A DNA stretch of 64,000 bases from Acetobacteroides hydrogenigenes (GCF_004340205.1 NZ_SLWB01000012.1:54862-118861), one strand, 5' to 3'. Shown: positions 7,125-18,923, numbered from the stretch's first letter. Notes: generated by a model from the sequence alone, not told the origin. Made by a program: numbers and translations.

Positions 7125-9830
7125 CTACTTCCTTCTCACATCGCCACCAAACTTATTTAGGGTATAGGATAGCGTGGCCATAAACAGCTGAGACATGGAT
7201 TTGTACCTCACCTCTTCGATATAGCTGGCAGATACGTTTCTGCTATAAGGCTTATACTTATTCAGAATATCAAATGCCATAACGGTAAGAGACAACGATT
7301 TATTCTTAAGAAACTTCTTGGTTATCGCACCATTCCACAGGTAGGATTTGTCGCCACCGCTAGACAAATCGCCATACTTGCGCGAAGCATCTAGTGTAGA
7401 CTTAACCTCAAAATTGCCCGGTAAACGAGCCGTTATGCTTCCCTCTACGGCAAGAGATGAATAACGCTTACGCGTGTACTGAATCGAAGAATAGCCAGAA
7501 AGCCCCTCGTAGCGAACTAAGTTGTAGGAGTAGCTGCAATCAGCCCCAACCTCAAGAAAATCAAGCGTCAGATAAGCTTTTAGCCCTTCTTCTACTGCAA
7601 ATTGATTAGAGAAATACTTTACCAAATTGGCAAAGCCCGGCGTGCGGCTATAGTCTACATCCACCGATACTGACAGGTGCAGCTTATTTGCAAGCACTGA
7701 TTTCCCAACAGTAGTAAAACTGCCTAATTGATAGCGCCCATCGACATTAACAGCCTGATGGTAGTACTTTCCTAAGTCATCACGGTAGCTTTTCCCTACT
7801 ATTGCATCGGAAGTGATGCTTCCGCTAAGGCTATTGTTAAACGAAAAGAAAGTTTCCTTATTAAAATAGCTATAGCTAAGCGAAAGGTTGTGGTTGAACT
7901 CCTCTTTTAGCGATGAGTTGCCCAACTGTATGCTGTTAGGCGTACTTGGATTTTGAACAGGGTGCAACTGCTCTACGCTCGGCTGACGGGTATTCCCATT
8001 GTAGCTAAAGCGTACATCGTGGCTTTCTTTATGGCTAAACGACACAACCAACGAAGGAGAAATATTCCGAAAAACAAGAGCCGTATCCAACCACACAAAC
8101 CCAATCTGGTTTCGGTAATCCTGGTTAACTACGTTAGCATTAGCGCCTATGTTGGCTACTAGCGCTCCTTTTGCAAAGTTCAGGTAAACACCAGCAGCAT
8201 TCTTACACTCGCTGTTCCTGTAGTTTTTTGAGTAGAGGCTATTCTCAACATCGTAGTTTCCGGTAGAAGGATTAAAGTCGAATGCTGCATTCGTGCTCCT
8301 CGAAGTCCCGTACTGAAAGCGGTAGCTAAACTCTGCCGTAAGGTATTTTCCAATAGGGTGCGTATAGGCTAGTCGAGAAGAAAACGAGCCACCTCCGCCA
8401 TCAACATCGATGCTTTGGTTACGGATGTTGGTAGAATCCTTTACAGCATAGTAGTTTTTCTGAAAGGTAAGAACATCGCTGCTGCTATCATTAGCACGGC
8501 TATCCATACTAACCGAAAGCGTTTGGCGGGGATGCTTAAGCCGCTTCTGCACCAAAAGTCCTAATCCATAGTTTACAGATTCAGAAATACGCGAGGAGGT
8601 GCGCTCCTCCGAGTTTACCAGCGCAGCGTTTTCGTCAAAGAGATGCGAACTCCCCTCATCGTACGAATCGCCAGTAGAAAGTTGCACGTTGGGCGTAATG
8701 ATAAGCGAGAGCGTTGTATCGTGCCGATACTCGATGCGCGAGTACATGCTATGCGAACGGCTTAAGGAGTTGCCAGAGGAGTAGCTATCGCTGTTAAAGG
8801 TTCCTTTATCCTCAAAGGTCTGCCTATTGGAGTTCGTTTCCCTATCGGAACTACCATAACCAAAACGGTAGCTCCCATTTGCATTCAGCTTAGAGTTGGG
8901 TTCGTAGTTGAGGTTTAAGGCCGCATTTCCGGAGGTTAGAATCCCCTGCCGGCTGGCATTCGGGAAAGCAACACCGCTACCCGTTCCCTGTCGGTTTATA
9001 TTGTTGTAGTTCCCCATAGCAACCGCCTGTGTAGCGTTTCTAAATCCACCAATCCGCGCACCCAAATCGTAGCTATCATTCGATCCTGCTCCAAGCCTAT
9101 ACGAACCAAATATCCCCCTTTTCTTCTCCTTTTTTAGTGTTAGGTTGATTACCTTTTCAGTTTGGCCATCATCAACCTTGGTAAACTCGGCCTGATCGCT
9201 TTTCTTATTTACGACCTGAATTTTATCAACAATATCGGCAGGGAGGTTCTGCGTTGCTAACGATGGATCGTTAAGGAAGAACTTTTTACCATCGACCATA
9301 ATTTGCGTTACAGGCTTACCATTTATGGTTACCGAACCATCCTTGGCTACCGTAACGCCCGGAAGCTTGCGCAGCACATCGGCCACCACATCCTGCTCTC
9401 GGGGTCTATACGATCCAGCATTAAACTCCAGGGTATCTTTTGCAATCCGAATGGGAGTACTCTTTCCGACCACCACCACCTCATCGAGGGCTATTTGCTT
9501 TCTAGCTAACCGAATATTGCCAGCATTAAAAACTCCGGTTTCGCTTCGCGCTACTATGCGCTTGGCCATCGACTCAAAGGACATGTGGGATACCCGAACT
9601 AGGAACCTACCTGGCACAACATTTCGCACCTCAAAAACTCCATTAACGTCGGTAACCGCCGAACCAACAACACTAGAATCACGGCTGGAAAGCAGCGCAA
9701 CCACAGCAAACTCTACCGCTTTTTTCCCTGTTGAATCCGAAACATATCCAACAACACTAAGTTTCCCCTGCGATAGAGCGGGAATTGCAGCCGTAAAACT
9801 AAGCGCTAACAGCCCAAGAAATCGCCACAT
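7125..9830 (-). CDS. TonB-dependent outer-membrane beta-barrel receptor
   Basis: The 901-residue protein has a signal peptide (MWRFLGLLALSFTAAIPALSQ). A carboxypeptidase-like domain is at about 24-95 (VVGYVSDSTGKKAVEFAVVA). The plug domain follows (VLRKLPGVTVAKDGSVTING, then MVDGKKFFLNDP and KVINLTLKKE), and then a long Tyr/Ser/Asn-rich barrel. It has the same overall plan as the receptor encoded at 4476-6992, but the two are clearly diverged. They are transcribed towards each other. No SusD-like partner is nearby, and the substrate cannot be read from the sequence. Confidence 0.87.
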   Translation of the reverse strand: MWRFLGLLALSFTAAIPALSQGKLSVVGYVSDSTGKKAVEFAVVALLSSRDSSVVGSAVTDVNGVFEVRNVVPGRFLVRVSHMSFESMAKRIVARSETGVFNAGNIRLARKQIALDEVVVVGKSTPIRIAKDTLEFNAGSYRPREQDVVADVLRKLPGVTVAKDGSVTINGKPVTQIMVDGKKFFLNDPSLATQNLPADIVDKIQVVNKKSDQAEFTKVDDGQTEKVINLTLKKEKKRGIFGSYRLGAGSNDSYDLGARIGGFRNATQAVAMGNYNNINRQGTGSGVAFPNASRQGILTSGNAALNLNYEPNSKLNANGSYRFGYGSSDRETNSNRQTFEDKGTFNSDSYSSGNSLSRSHSMYSRIEYRHDTTLSLIITPNVQLSTGDSYDEGSSHLFDENAALVNSEERTSSRISESVNYGLGLLVQKRLKHPRQTLSVSMDSRANDSSSDVLTFQKNYYAVKDSTNIRNQSIDVDGGGGSFSSRLAYTHPIGKYLTAEFSYRFQYGTSRSTNAAFDFNPSTGNYDVENSLYSKNYRNSECKNAAGVYLNFAKGALVANIGANANVVNQDYRNQIGFVWLDTALVFRNISPSLVVSFSHKESHDVRFSYNGNTRQPSVEQLHPVQNPSTPNSIQLGNSSLKEEFNHNLSLSYSYFNKETFFSFNNSLSGSITSDAIVGKSYRDDLGKYYHQAVNVDGRYQLGSFTTVGKSVLANKLHLSVSVDVDYSRTPGFANLVKYFSNQFAVEEGLKAYLTLDFLEVGADCSYSYNLVRYEGLSGYSSIQYTRKRYSSLAVEGSITARLPGNFEVKSTLDASRKYGDLSSGGDKSYLWNGAITKKFLKNKSLSLTVMAFDILNKYKPYSRNVSASYIEEVRYKSMSQLFMATLSYTLNKFGGDVRRK

Positions 9831-10153
9831 CAGATAAAGTAAAGGTTTGGTAGCGAATATAGCAATTACTACCCAATATGCCGAAGGTAAACCAAACGTA
9901 TATTACCCCATACTAGCCATGAGTGCAATAGGTAATATAGCCTATTTAACGAACGGATGCTGCCCCTAGTTGCTTAATGCTTCCTGTATACAAATGGAGT
10001 AGAACTCGTACCATAAAAATCAACCGACAAACCTTTTAAAGCGAACGAAATCAACAGTAAGGCAAAACAACCTCGTACCTTCATTCAAGAACTCATCAGC
10101 TTTTTCACAAGTACTCGCGGGCTTTTAAAGGATCAATATTAACGAGTGAGCAC
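9831..10153. other. Intergenic region upstream of the minus-strand receptor gene
   Basis: No gene is supported here. On the minus strand, TATATTCG (9856-9863), one base from TAnnTTTG, lies about 26 nt before the receptor start and is a possible -7 box. The remainder shows no repeat or structure I can name. Confidence 0.35.
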
Positions 10154-10181
10154 AAAAAAAGGTGTAGCCTTTCGGTACACC
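10154..10181 (-). terminator. Terminator of the KAS III-like gene
   Basis: Read on the minus strand, GGTGTACC pairs with GGCTACACC (small internal loop around GAAA) and is followed by seven T residues. It lies about 30 nt after the stop codon of the gene ending at 10213. Confidence 0.85.
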
Positions 10182-10212
10182 ATGTATCATGCCAATTTTT
10201 ATATCCAATGCT

Positions 10213-11157
10213 TTATACACGAACCAGCATTGCCCCACTAGAATAGCCTCCTCCAAAAACGGTTATTCCAAGTAAATCGTTCTTAACAAACTTATCTTTG
10301 TTCTGCGAAAGCGCAATTGCTGTACTTCCACAGCCAGTATTACCGAACAATTCGATATTGGCGAATATCTTTTCGAGAGGAAAATCTAGCATTGATGCTA
10401 TCTGGGTAATAATACGCATGTTTGCCTGATGTGGAACTATATAATCTAGGTCACCAAACGATAGCCCTTTAGCATCCAGCAGTTCCTTTAATCCCTGAAT
10501 CATGAAAGTACAGGCATTAACAAACACATCCTTACCGTAAGGCATTACAATGCCGCACTCCTTCGGGAGTAACAACACCCCTTCGGGACCTCGACCAATA
10601 TGCCCCAAACCATGCGTAACAACACCCTCTACAAGCATATCAGTCTCCGATAACCGATCTTTAGATAGGAATACAGCTGCAGCGCCATCGCCCCACAAGT
10701 GGCCACATTTCTCATCGCTATCGTTGCTGTAGTAAGTGTTATGCTCAGAAGCAACAACCAGCGCTTTGGTTGCCTTGCCCATTGCAAAGTATCCTTCTAC
10801 AATTTCTATTGCATTAATTAGCGACGAACAAGCAGAAGTTATGGTTAGAGCCGCAGCATTTGTGATGTCGAAGTGCCGCTGAACAACATGGGCAATTGTA
10901 CCTACCGTATCGTAGGGGGTATAGGTTGCACCTACTACCAGATCAACCTCTTCTATAGGATAGCAAATAGACGCAACAGTGTTGCTTATTGCGCTAATAG
11001 CCATAGAATTCGAATTCTCCTCAGCCGATGCCTTACGCCTTTCCTTTATTCCCGTTCTCTGAAAAATCCACTCATCGCTCAAACCATTTACCTCTTTAAA
11101 GTAGCTGTTTGGAACTACCTCTGATGGCAAATAGTGGCCAATTGCATTAATGTACAT
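10213..11157 (-). CDS. 3-oxoacyl-ACP synthase III (KAS III/FabH)-like enzyme
   Basis: This thiolase-fold condensing enzyme of 314 residues should use an acyl-CoA primer and an ACP-bound extender. The catalytic triad is visible: Cys110 in TSACSS, His243 in PHQANMR and Asn273 in GNTGCGS. The glycine-rich end FGGGYSSGAM is typical. It lies 37 nt after a TetR-type regulator on the same strand and ends at a terminator. It may therefore be a regulated accessory KAS III for lipid or secondary metabolism rather than the housekeeping FabH; no other fatty-acid gene is adjacent. The family call is firm and the exact role is inference. Confidence 0.88.
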   Translation of the reverse strand: MYINAIGHYLPSEVVPNSYFKEVNGLSDEWIFQRTGIKERRKASAEENSNSMAISAISNTVASICYPIEEVDLVVGATYTPYDTVGTIAHVVQRHFDITNAAALTITSACSSLINAIEIVEGYFAMGKATKALVVASEHNTYYSNDSDEKCGHLWGDGAAAVFLSKDRLSETDMLVEGVVTHGLGHIGRGPEGVLLLPKECGIVMPYGKDVFVNACTFMIQGLKELLDAKGLSFGDLDYIVPHQANMRIITQIASMLDFPLEKIFANIELFGNTGCGSTAIALSQNKDKFVKNDLLGITVFGGGYSSGAMLVRV

Positions 11158-11194
11158 ATTTAGTTTAAGAAAAAATGACCACCCGCCAACCCTT

Positions 11195-11791
11195 CTACCT
11201 CAGGCTACTATTGTTGAAAACGCCGAAAATAACAATTCTAATAATATCGAGTTGCCGTTGCTTTAAAGCCTCGTCAGGATTCATTTCCATAAAGCTAGAC
11301 TCGAAAGCTTTTAGCGTAACCAATAGATTGTGGGCGGTTAAGCTCATATTTAGCACCTGAAAAACATTTCGACGAATTCCCTCATCAAGAATGCTCAAAA
11401 GAATTTTAACCTCTTCCTTGTCAAATTCGCGACGAATCAGATCCAGGTGTGCCTTCTCCTTAAAGAAGCAAGTTTTCAGAGCAGTATGGGCGTAAACTAG
11501 GTTACGTATGATTTCCATACGCTTAACGATATACATCCTTAGCTTTTCGCGTGGATCGATGATGTTTGAGAAATAACTTTGCAGCTCTGCAGCCATCTTA
11601 GCAGACTCTACCTTTATTACCTCATTGTAAATCTCATCCTTCGACTTAAAGTAGGTGTATATGGTGCGTCTCCCCCTATTGCATGCAAGCGCAATATCAT
11701 TAATTGTGGCGTTATAGTAGCCCATTTCCCCAAAAACATTCCGGGAAACATCCAAAATGGTTTCGCGTGTCTTGCTGAATTTTGCTGTCAT
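11195..11791 (-). CDS. TetR/AcrR family transcriptional regulator
   Basis: The 198-residue protein has an N-terminal TetR helix-turn-helix at about residues 8-55, with TRETILDVSRNVFGEMGY, INDIALACNRGRRTIYTYF and KSKDEI. The C-terminal helical part is the presumed ligand domain. It lies directly upstream of the KAS III-like gene in the same direction, so it probably controls that two-gene unit in response to an acyl or fatty molecule. The ligand is not known from the sequence. Confidence 0.9.
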   Translation of the reverse strand: MTAKFSKTRETILDVSRNVFGEMGYYNATINDIALACNRGRRTIYTYFKSKDEIYNEVIKVESAKMAAELQSYFSNIIDPREKLRMYIVKRMEIIRNLVYAHTALKTCFFKEKAHLDLIRREFDKEEVKILLSILDEGIRRNVFQVLNMSLTAHNLLVTLKAFESSFMEMNPDEALKQRQLDIIRIVIFGVFNNSSLR

Positions 11792-12211
11792 ATTAAAAAG
11801 GATTTACCCATTTAATTAAAGATCGTGCAATATAGTGGTTGTTTTTAATTATACAAAAAAATGAACCCAAAATGCGTTTTTTTAGCTTAGCCTATGAAAC
11901 AAATTCCCCAAAAAAGAATAGCAAAGGCTTAAAATAACGAACATGTGCAACAGCCAACCACGTTCGTCTAATCTACTGCGAACGTGGATTATGGCATAAA
12001 GAAATACGTCAATCTTCTATTTTTCAACAGTTTCAGCAATGATCACATATAAAAATAATGTTAACATACAGCAATATTTCTACTTAACTATAAGTTGAGT
12101 AACATAAGATGAAGTATTAGCGCCATGTAACAAGAAAACAAAAACTAATAAAGCGTCTGCAGAGCATTATTATCCACCATATCCTACCATCAGGAACATG
12201 CATTACACGAT
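11792..12211. other. Intergenic region upstream of the tetR-type gene, with a 9-bp inverted repeat
   Basis: No gene is supported. A perfect inverted repeat, CCACGTTCG and CGAACGTGG separated by 12 nt (11958-11987), could be an operator or a transcript hairpin. Close to the regulator start, the minus strand reads CTATATTGC, near the Bacteroidota -7 box. The rest is AT-rich without clear structure. Confidence 0.4.
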
Positions 12212-12238
12212 AAAAGGCCACCCTTAGGGTGACCTTTT
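12212..12238 (-). terminator. Terminator after yidC
   Basis: AAAAGG-CACCC pairs with GGGTG-CCTTTT around a TTA loop with one internal mismatch. T residues on both sides allow action in either direction. It lies about 28 nt after the yidC stop codon. Confidence 0.75.
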
Positions 12239-12265
12239 CTATTTATTAGATTTATTAGATAATCT

Positions 12266-14131
12266 CTACCTTCTTTTTTGCTGCTTAGCCATTTCCTCCA
12301 ACTTTTGTTGGAAACGAGACTTTTTAACAGGCTTCTTGCTATTTTCCTTTAGCTTAGCATGCACAGCCTCATCATCAACCGTTTGGCGAATAATGTAGGT
12401 TTGTCCTAAGGTTATAAGGTTCGACAGCAGATAGTAGTAGCTCAAACCAGCCGCATAGTTGTTAAACCAGAGCAGCATCATCACAGGCATCATATAAAGG
12501 GTCATAAACTTCATCCCAGGCATTTGCTGGTTAGTATCGGCCATTTGCCCCATATTAATCTTCGATGTCAGGTATAACGACACTGCCATTAAGAGCGTAA
12601 ACAAGCTAACGTGACCACCATACAACGGAATTTCGAATGGCAGCTTCAGAATAGAGTCAAACGCAGACAAGTCATCAGCCCAAAGGAAGCTCTCCTGACG
12701 AAGCTCAAATGATGCAGGGAAGAACTTAAACATCGCAAAAAGGATTGGCAGCTGTAGTAGCATTGGCAAACATCCACCCATTGGGTTAACTCCAGTTTTA
12801 CGGTAAAGGGCCATTACCTCCTGCTGCTTCTTAAGCGCATCTTCCTTTTTAGGATACTTTGCATTAATCTGATCAACCTCTGGCTTTAGCACCCTCATCT
12901 TCGCCATCGAAAGGTACGACTTGTAGGTGAGCGGAAACAGAACCAGCTTTATTAAGATCGTAAGAATAAGAATGATTATACCAAAACTAGCAATATGCGA
13001 CTCTAGCATATCGAATACAGGAATCACTACCCAGCGGTTAATCCAACGAATAATCCACGAACCTAGAGGAACAACCTTTTCGAAGCCCAAATCGTGCTTT
13101 TTAAGCTCGTTGAAAAGGTTTGGACCAAAGTAGAAAGAGAAATCTAGATTCTTTGTTGCTGCAGTAAAAGGAACTTGAAGCGTCGCTTTAAAGTTCTTTA
13201 CAAACCCAGAATCTGGCTTATGTGTAGTTTGTGCTAAGTCTCCTGATGTAAAACTGTTTTTAGCAACAAGAATAGAGGAAAAAAACTGCTGCTTAAAGTC
13301 AACCCATTGCAATTTGGTTGTCACCTTTTCGCTCACAGCATCCTTCATTGGAGATAACTCCTCCATATCCCCTTCTTCCCCAGGGAATTTATAGCTAATT
13401 GCCGTATAGTTATTCTCGTTCTTAAAGCCCTTTTCCTGCTGAGGAGCATCCATAGCCCAGCTAATGTCTAAGCTGGTCATATTTGAAGGAAGCTTGCGTT
13501 CCAATCCTACAAAGTTTACCTTAAAGTCAACCATGTAGCTTCCCTTTTTAAGGGTGTAAACGTACTCTATATAGCTCGATGCATCGGTATACAAACGAAA
13601 TGCAGCACTCTTAACCGAATCTGTAGAAGAAATAGCCGCATTTTTAGCAACGTTTACAGGTTGAAAGTAAAACCTTGAAGTAGAGATGCTCTGACCAATA
13701 AATAGGTTTAGGTCAAACTGGCTTCTTTCCGGGGTAAAAAGAACTAGCTTATCTCCGTTATATCGCTTATACTTTAAAAGCTCAACAGAAGCAATTCGTC
13801 CTCCCTTGTTCGAGAATACAACTTTTACTCTATCATTTTGCAAAGTATAGAATTCCTCAGTACCTCTCACAGCAGTAGCCATAGTAGCCCCAACCGTTTC
13901 TGAAATAGCAGCAACTTCAAGGCTGTCGTTTATAGCATTCTCCTTTTGAAGCTGATCTTGAGCAGCAAGAGCCGCTTGTTTGGAAGCATCCTTAGGCATC
14001 TTTGCCCGAGCAACCGAATCGATAGCCGCCTGCTCTTTTTGATACTTTTCCATTTGTCGGTTGTTGTAGTAGCTGAATCCGATAAGGATTGCACCTATTA
14101 TCACCAAGCCGATAATACTTTTTTTATCCAT
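12266..14131 (-). CDS. yidC: Membrane protein insertase YidC
   Basis: YidC inserts and folds inner-membrane proteins, alone or with SecYEG. The 621-residue protein has an N-terminal membrane helix (about 5-21), a large periplasmic beta domain (about 90-350) and the conserved Oxa1-like core from about residue 355. The core includes VFDMLESHIASFG, PLTYKSYLSMAKMRVLKPE and MGGCLPMLLQLPILFAMFKF. The C-terminus is basic (KKPVKKSRF...KQQKRR), as expected for ribosome contact. Length is normal for Gram-negative YidC. It follows pyrG by 16 nt in an apparent DUF349-pyrG-yidC operon. Confidence 0.97.
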   Translation of the reverse strand: MDKKSIIGLVIIGAILIGFSYYNNRQMEKYQKEQAAIDSVARAKMPKDASKQAALAAQDQLQKENAINDSLEVAAISETVGATMATAVRGTEEFYTLQNDRVKVVFSNKGGRIASVELLKYKRYNGDKLVLFTPERSQFDLNLFIGQSISTSRFYFQPVNVAKNAAISSTDSVKSAAFRLYTDASSYIEYVYTLKKGSYMVDFKVNFVGLERKLPSNMTSLDISWAMDAPQQEKGFKNENNYTAISYKFPGEEGDMEELSPMKDAVSEKVTTKLQWVDFKQQFFSSILVAKNSFTSGDLAQTTHKPDSGFVKNFKATLQVPFTAATKNLDFSFYFGPNLFNELKKHDLGFEKVVPLGSWIIRWINRWVVIPVFDMLESHIASFGIIILILTILIKLVLFPLTYKSYLSMAKMRVLKPEVDQINAKYPKKEDALKKQQEVMALYRKTGVNPMGGCLPMLLQLPILFAMFKFFPASFELRQESFLWADDLSAFDSILKLPFEIPLYGGHVSLFTLLMAVSLYLTSKINMGQMADTNQQMPGMKFMTLYMMPVMMLLWFNNYAAGLSYYYLLSNLITLGQTYIIRQTVDDEAVHAKLKENSKKPVKKSRFQQKLEEMAKQQKRR

Positions 14132-14147
14132 TTAAATACGTTGTTCT

Positions 14148-15782
<1,635 letters not shown>

Positions 15783-15787
15783 TCAAT

Positions 15788-17722
15788 CTATTCGGGTAGC
15801 TGAGAATCAATCAGGTTGATTTTTTCCTCTATAAGAGCAATCTCTTCTTTTGCCTTATTTATCTTGTTATTTACTTCTTTAATCAATGCATCGGCATTCT
15901 TGGATTTGGCAAAGAACCCAATATTATTTTCCCATACGCTGATATCCGATTCGAGCTGGCGAATTTTACCAATAAGTTTATCGCGTTCTGCACGGAACTT
16001 TTTATCTCCTCTACCAGTATTCGATTCAACCCAGCCCTTAAACTTAACGATCTTACGCTCAGCATCGCTTCCTTTAATCTTTTGAAATTGAGCATCGATA
16101 ATCTCGCGGTACTCTTTTTGAATACGCTCCTTATCCTTCATTGGGACAAAGCCGATCTCTGCCCAACGGCGCTGAAATTCTTTCAACGATTCAAAATTGG
16201 AAGGGATGTCTTCTGAAGGCTCAAATGCTTTAATTTCTTCAATTATGGCTTCTTTTGCTCTAAGATTTTCTTCGTAGCGCTTATCGATACCCGAAAAATG
16301 CTCCGATTTTCTGGTAAAGAAAGAATCGCAGGCTGCACGGAAACGCTTCCAAACCTCATCCGAGTGCTTACGAGGGACAGGCCCTATTTCTTTCCATTGT
16401 TTCTGTAATGCAATAAGTTCGTCAGTTGCCTTTTTCCAATCGGCCGATGAAGATATTTCTTCGGCCTTAACACAAAGTTCTACTTTAGCCTGTAGGTTTA
16501 CCTCTATCTGGCTCTTTAGTTGGGTGTAGAACTCGCGCTTCTTAACAAAGAAAGCATCACAGGCTTCGCGGAAGCGTTGGTATATCTTTGAATTCTCCTT
16601 CTTAGGCGCAAAACCAATAGTCTTCCAAACCTTTTGAAGTTCAATCAAATCTTTCGATCTTTTATTCCAATCCTTAGTCGATTTGGGATCGATCGTCAAA
16701 AGTTCCTCTGCCTTTTCGCAAAGAACCGTTTTCGCATCCAAGTTTTTCTTTTGCTCATCCTTTTGTAGGTCGTAGAACTCCTGATGCTTTTTATTAATCT
16801 TAGAGGTAGCCTCCTTAAACCTTTCCCATAGGGTCTCCTTAAACTCTTTTGCAACAGGGCCTACTTCTCTCCATTGCTCATGAAGCTTCTGAAGCTTTTG
16901 GAATGCCAAAACCACCGAAGGTTCAAGTAGCAGTTCTTCAGCCTTTTCGCTTAGAAGGATTTTTGCTTCGTAGTTTTTCTTAAGATCAAGATCGCGTAGT
17001 TCGCGATTGATCTTTATATAGTCATAAAACTTCTCAACAAGATAGTGGTAGTTGTCCCATAGGTCTTTTACATGCGACTGCGGAACTTGCCCAATCTCTT
17101 TCCACCTATTTTGAAGGTTCCTAAACTCTTGAAACGTGTGGTTATGAGCCTCCGACCCTTCGGAGAGAGCCTTTAACTCTTCAAGTATCTGAAGTTTTTC
17201 CTTATAGTTATTTTCTTTTTCAGCCTCTATTTCCTTACTCTTAAGGTATTTTGCATTTTTATAGGCTAGAATAAGATCTTTAATAATCGGCTCTTCGGGG
17301 CATTCTGGAGCTTTAAACTCGGCTTCTTCGCCACCATTCTTAACAAACTCCGCCTTCTTAGCCTCAACGTCGGCACGCAGCGTTTTATAAAACGCGATCT
17401 TTATGGCCTCTATTTCACGACGTGAAGCCTCTGAACCATTGCTAACAATTGCTTCTAGGGCTTTTACAAGTTCCTGAAGGGAAAATCCAGAATAGTCTAC
17501 AACAGGGTGGGCTGAATCTTCCCCTTCTTCTTCCTCTCCAAGATCAATTTCCTCAGCAGCAAGCATAGCCTCCTCTTCCGAGAAATCAACACTATGACGA
17601 GGTTCAGTTACTTCTTCTTCTACTACTTCAGTTTCGGCAGCAGGGGTAGCATCTACAGTATCCTCAACATGGTTGTTGAGCTGTTCCTCGGGAACTAGAG
17701 CATCATTTCTTTCAGATTCCAT
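15788..17722 (-). CDS. DUF349 repeat protein
   Basis: This 644-residue, highly charged, largely helical protein has five visible DUF349 repeats. Each is marked by a W-x-x-I/V-G-x-x-P-type motif: RWKEIGQVP, QWREVGPVA, VWKTIGFAP, QWKEIGPVP and RWAEIGFVP. The first 75 residues are very acidic, and the C-terminus is coiled-coil-like. The biochemical role of DUF349 proteins is not established. It is the first gene of the operon with pyrG (17 nt downstream) and yidC. A TATATTTG box lies upstream on the minus strand. Confidence 0.9.
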   Translation of the reverse strand: MESERNDALVPEEQLNNHVEDTVDATPAAETEVVEEEVTEPRHSVDFSEEEAMLAAEEIDLGEEEEGEDSAHPVVDYSGFSLQELVKALEAIVSNGSEASRREIEAIKIAFYKTLRADVEAKKAEFVKNGGEEAEFKAPECPEEPIIKDLILAYKNAKYLKSKEIEAEKENNYKEKLQILEELKALSEGSEAHNHTFQEFRNLQNRWKEIGQVPQSHVKDLWDNYHYLVEKFYDYIKINRELRDLDLKKNYEAKILLSEKAEELLLEPSVVLAFQKLQKLHEQWREVGPVAKEFKETLWERFKEATSKINKKHQEFYDLQKDEQKKNLDAKTVLCEKAEELLTIDPKSTKDWNKRSKDLIELQKVWKTIGFAPKKENSKIYQRFREACDAFFVKKREFYTQLKSQIEVNLQAKVELCVKAEEISSSADWKKATDELIALQKQWKEIGPVPRKHSDEVWKRFRAACDSFFTRKSEHFSGIDKRYEENLRAKEAIIEEIKAFEPSEDIPSNFESLKEFQRRWAEIGFVPMKDKERIQKEYREIIDAQFQKIKGSDAERKIVKFKGWVESNTGRGDKKFRAERDKLIGKIRQLESDISVWENNIGFFAKSKNADALIKEVNNKINKAKEEIALIEEKINLIDSQLPE

Positions 17723-17789
17723 AACATTAAATTTGGTGTTTCATCAAATTCTTACCAATTGCATTCGCATTCGTTCGAATACCAAAGTG

Positions 17790-17797
17790 CAAATATA
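17790..17797 (-). promoter_or_regulatory. -7 box for the DUF349-pyrG-yidC operon
   Basis: On the minus strand this reads TATATTTG, a full match to TAnnTTTG, about 68 nt before the DUF349 start codon. I see no strong -33 element. Confidence 0.55.
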
Positions 17798-18148
17798 GCA
17801 TTTAGCAAGGCTAAACGAAATAATAATTTACCTAAAGGTCTTTGGCTTTAGCAGATGACTGTTAAATAGAACTACTTACAACACCCTTCAACTTCTTATA
17901 ATTAAGCACAGAGTAGGTTATCCACCCAAATCTGGCTAGTTTAGTTTACAAAAGCTATTGGCACTATGTAATCGTCATTAGCCTATAACCCGATCTTCCT
18001 GTCTAAAACAGGCCATACCGCAAAGTAGCATCCTTGATTTAGACCCTAACTAACCTAACAACCAAAATTAAGCATGCTGCATCTATTATTCAAGTCCCCC
18101 AGCGAGCCGATGTAATTAACATTCTTTTTGCGAGTCATAACGAGTTGC
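17798..18148. other. Divergent intergenic region between the DUF349 operon and trmD
   Basis: There is no supported gene. The stretch separates two outward-facing promoters. It is AT-rich, and I see no repeat or strong hairpin. Confidence 0.4.
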
Positions 18149-18179
18149 TTTGCCGATATGCAACGGTAAATTAAATTTG
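18149..18179 (+). promoter_or_regulatory. Promoter of trmD
   Basis: TTTG (18149-18152), 19 nt, then TAAATTTG (18172-18179): both elements of the Bacteroidota housekeeping promoter at the standard spacing. The start codon follows after only 13 nt, so the 5' leader is very short. Confidence 0.75.
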
Positions 18180-18192
18180 CAAAAAATTTACC

Positions 18193-18870
18193 ATGAGAAT
18201 TGATATTCTGACAATCCATCCCGAGCTCCTCGAAAGTCCGTTTAACCACTCCATAATAAAACGAGCAAAGCAAAAAGGGCTTGTGGAAATCGTCATCCAC
18301 AACATTAGAGATTACAGCACAGATAAGCATAAAAGCGTAGACGACTATGCTTTTGGAGGCGATGCCGGCATGGTAATGATGTGCGATCCTATTTTTAGAT
18401 GCATCGAAAAGCTAAAAGCTGAACGCCATTACGACGAGGTTATCTATGTAACCCCAGATGGAAAAACGCTAAAGCAAGGTATTTCGAATAGGCTGGCAAC
18501 ATTCGAGAACATCATCATCCTTTGCGGGCACTACAAAGGTGTAGACCATCGCATCCGCGAGCATCTGGTAACGCTCGAAATTTCGATTGGTGACTACGTT
18601 CTTTCGGGCGGCGAACTTGCTGCTGCAGTTATCGTAGACAGCGTTGTTCGTATTGTACCTGGCGTAATATCCGACGAGACATCGGCGCTAACCGATTCGT
18701 TTCAGGATGGGCTGCTTGCCCCCCCAGTTTACACAAGACCTGCCGTATACAACGGGTGGGAAGTTCCTGCTGTTTTACTTTCAGGAAACTTTAAGGAAAT
18801 AAGCAAATGGCAGGAGGATCAGGCTCTGAGCCGTACCAAGCTGCTCCGCCCCGATCTGCTTAACGACTAG
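18193..18870 (+). CDS. trmD: tRNA (guanine-N1-)-methyltransferase TrmD
   Basis: TrmD methylates G37 of tRNAs with S-adenosylmethionine, which prevents +1 frameshifting. The 225-residue protein starts [13 protein letters not shown] and carries the SPOUT trefoil-knot motifs [15 protein letters not shown] and [16 protein letters not shown], plus the C-terminal helical domain. Length is normal. It is monocistronic, with a clear promoter and terminator and a very short leader. Confidence 0.97.
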   Translation: MRIDILTIHPELLESPFNHSIIKRAKQKGLVEIVIHNIRDYSTDKHKSVDDYAFGGDAGMVMMCDPIFRCIEKLKAERHYDEVIYVTPDGKTLKQGISNRLATFENIIILCGHYKGVDHRIREHLVTLEISIGDYVLSGGELAAAVIVDSVVRIVPGVISDETSALTDSFQDGLLAPPVYTRPAVYNGWEVPAVLLSGNFKEISKWQEDQALSRTKLLRPDLLND

Positions 18871-18891
18871 GCATTCCTTTAATTAGTATAG

Positions 18892-18923
18892 GGCCGCTAC
18901 TAAATTAAGCTAGCGGCCTTTTT
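18892..18923 (+). terminator. Terminator of trmD
   Basis: GGCCGCTA pairs with TAGCGGCC over an 11-nt loop and is followed by five T residues, 21 nt after the stop codon. Confidence 0.9.

Noticed and set aside
9325..9837. Plus-strand open frame of 170 codons opposite the 5' end of the receptor gene
   Set aside because: It lies fully within the signal, carboxypeptidase-like and plug coding region of a clear TonB receptor on the other strand.
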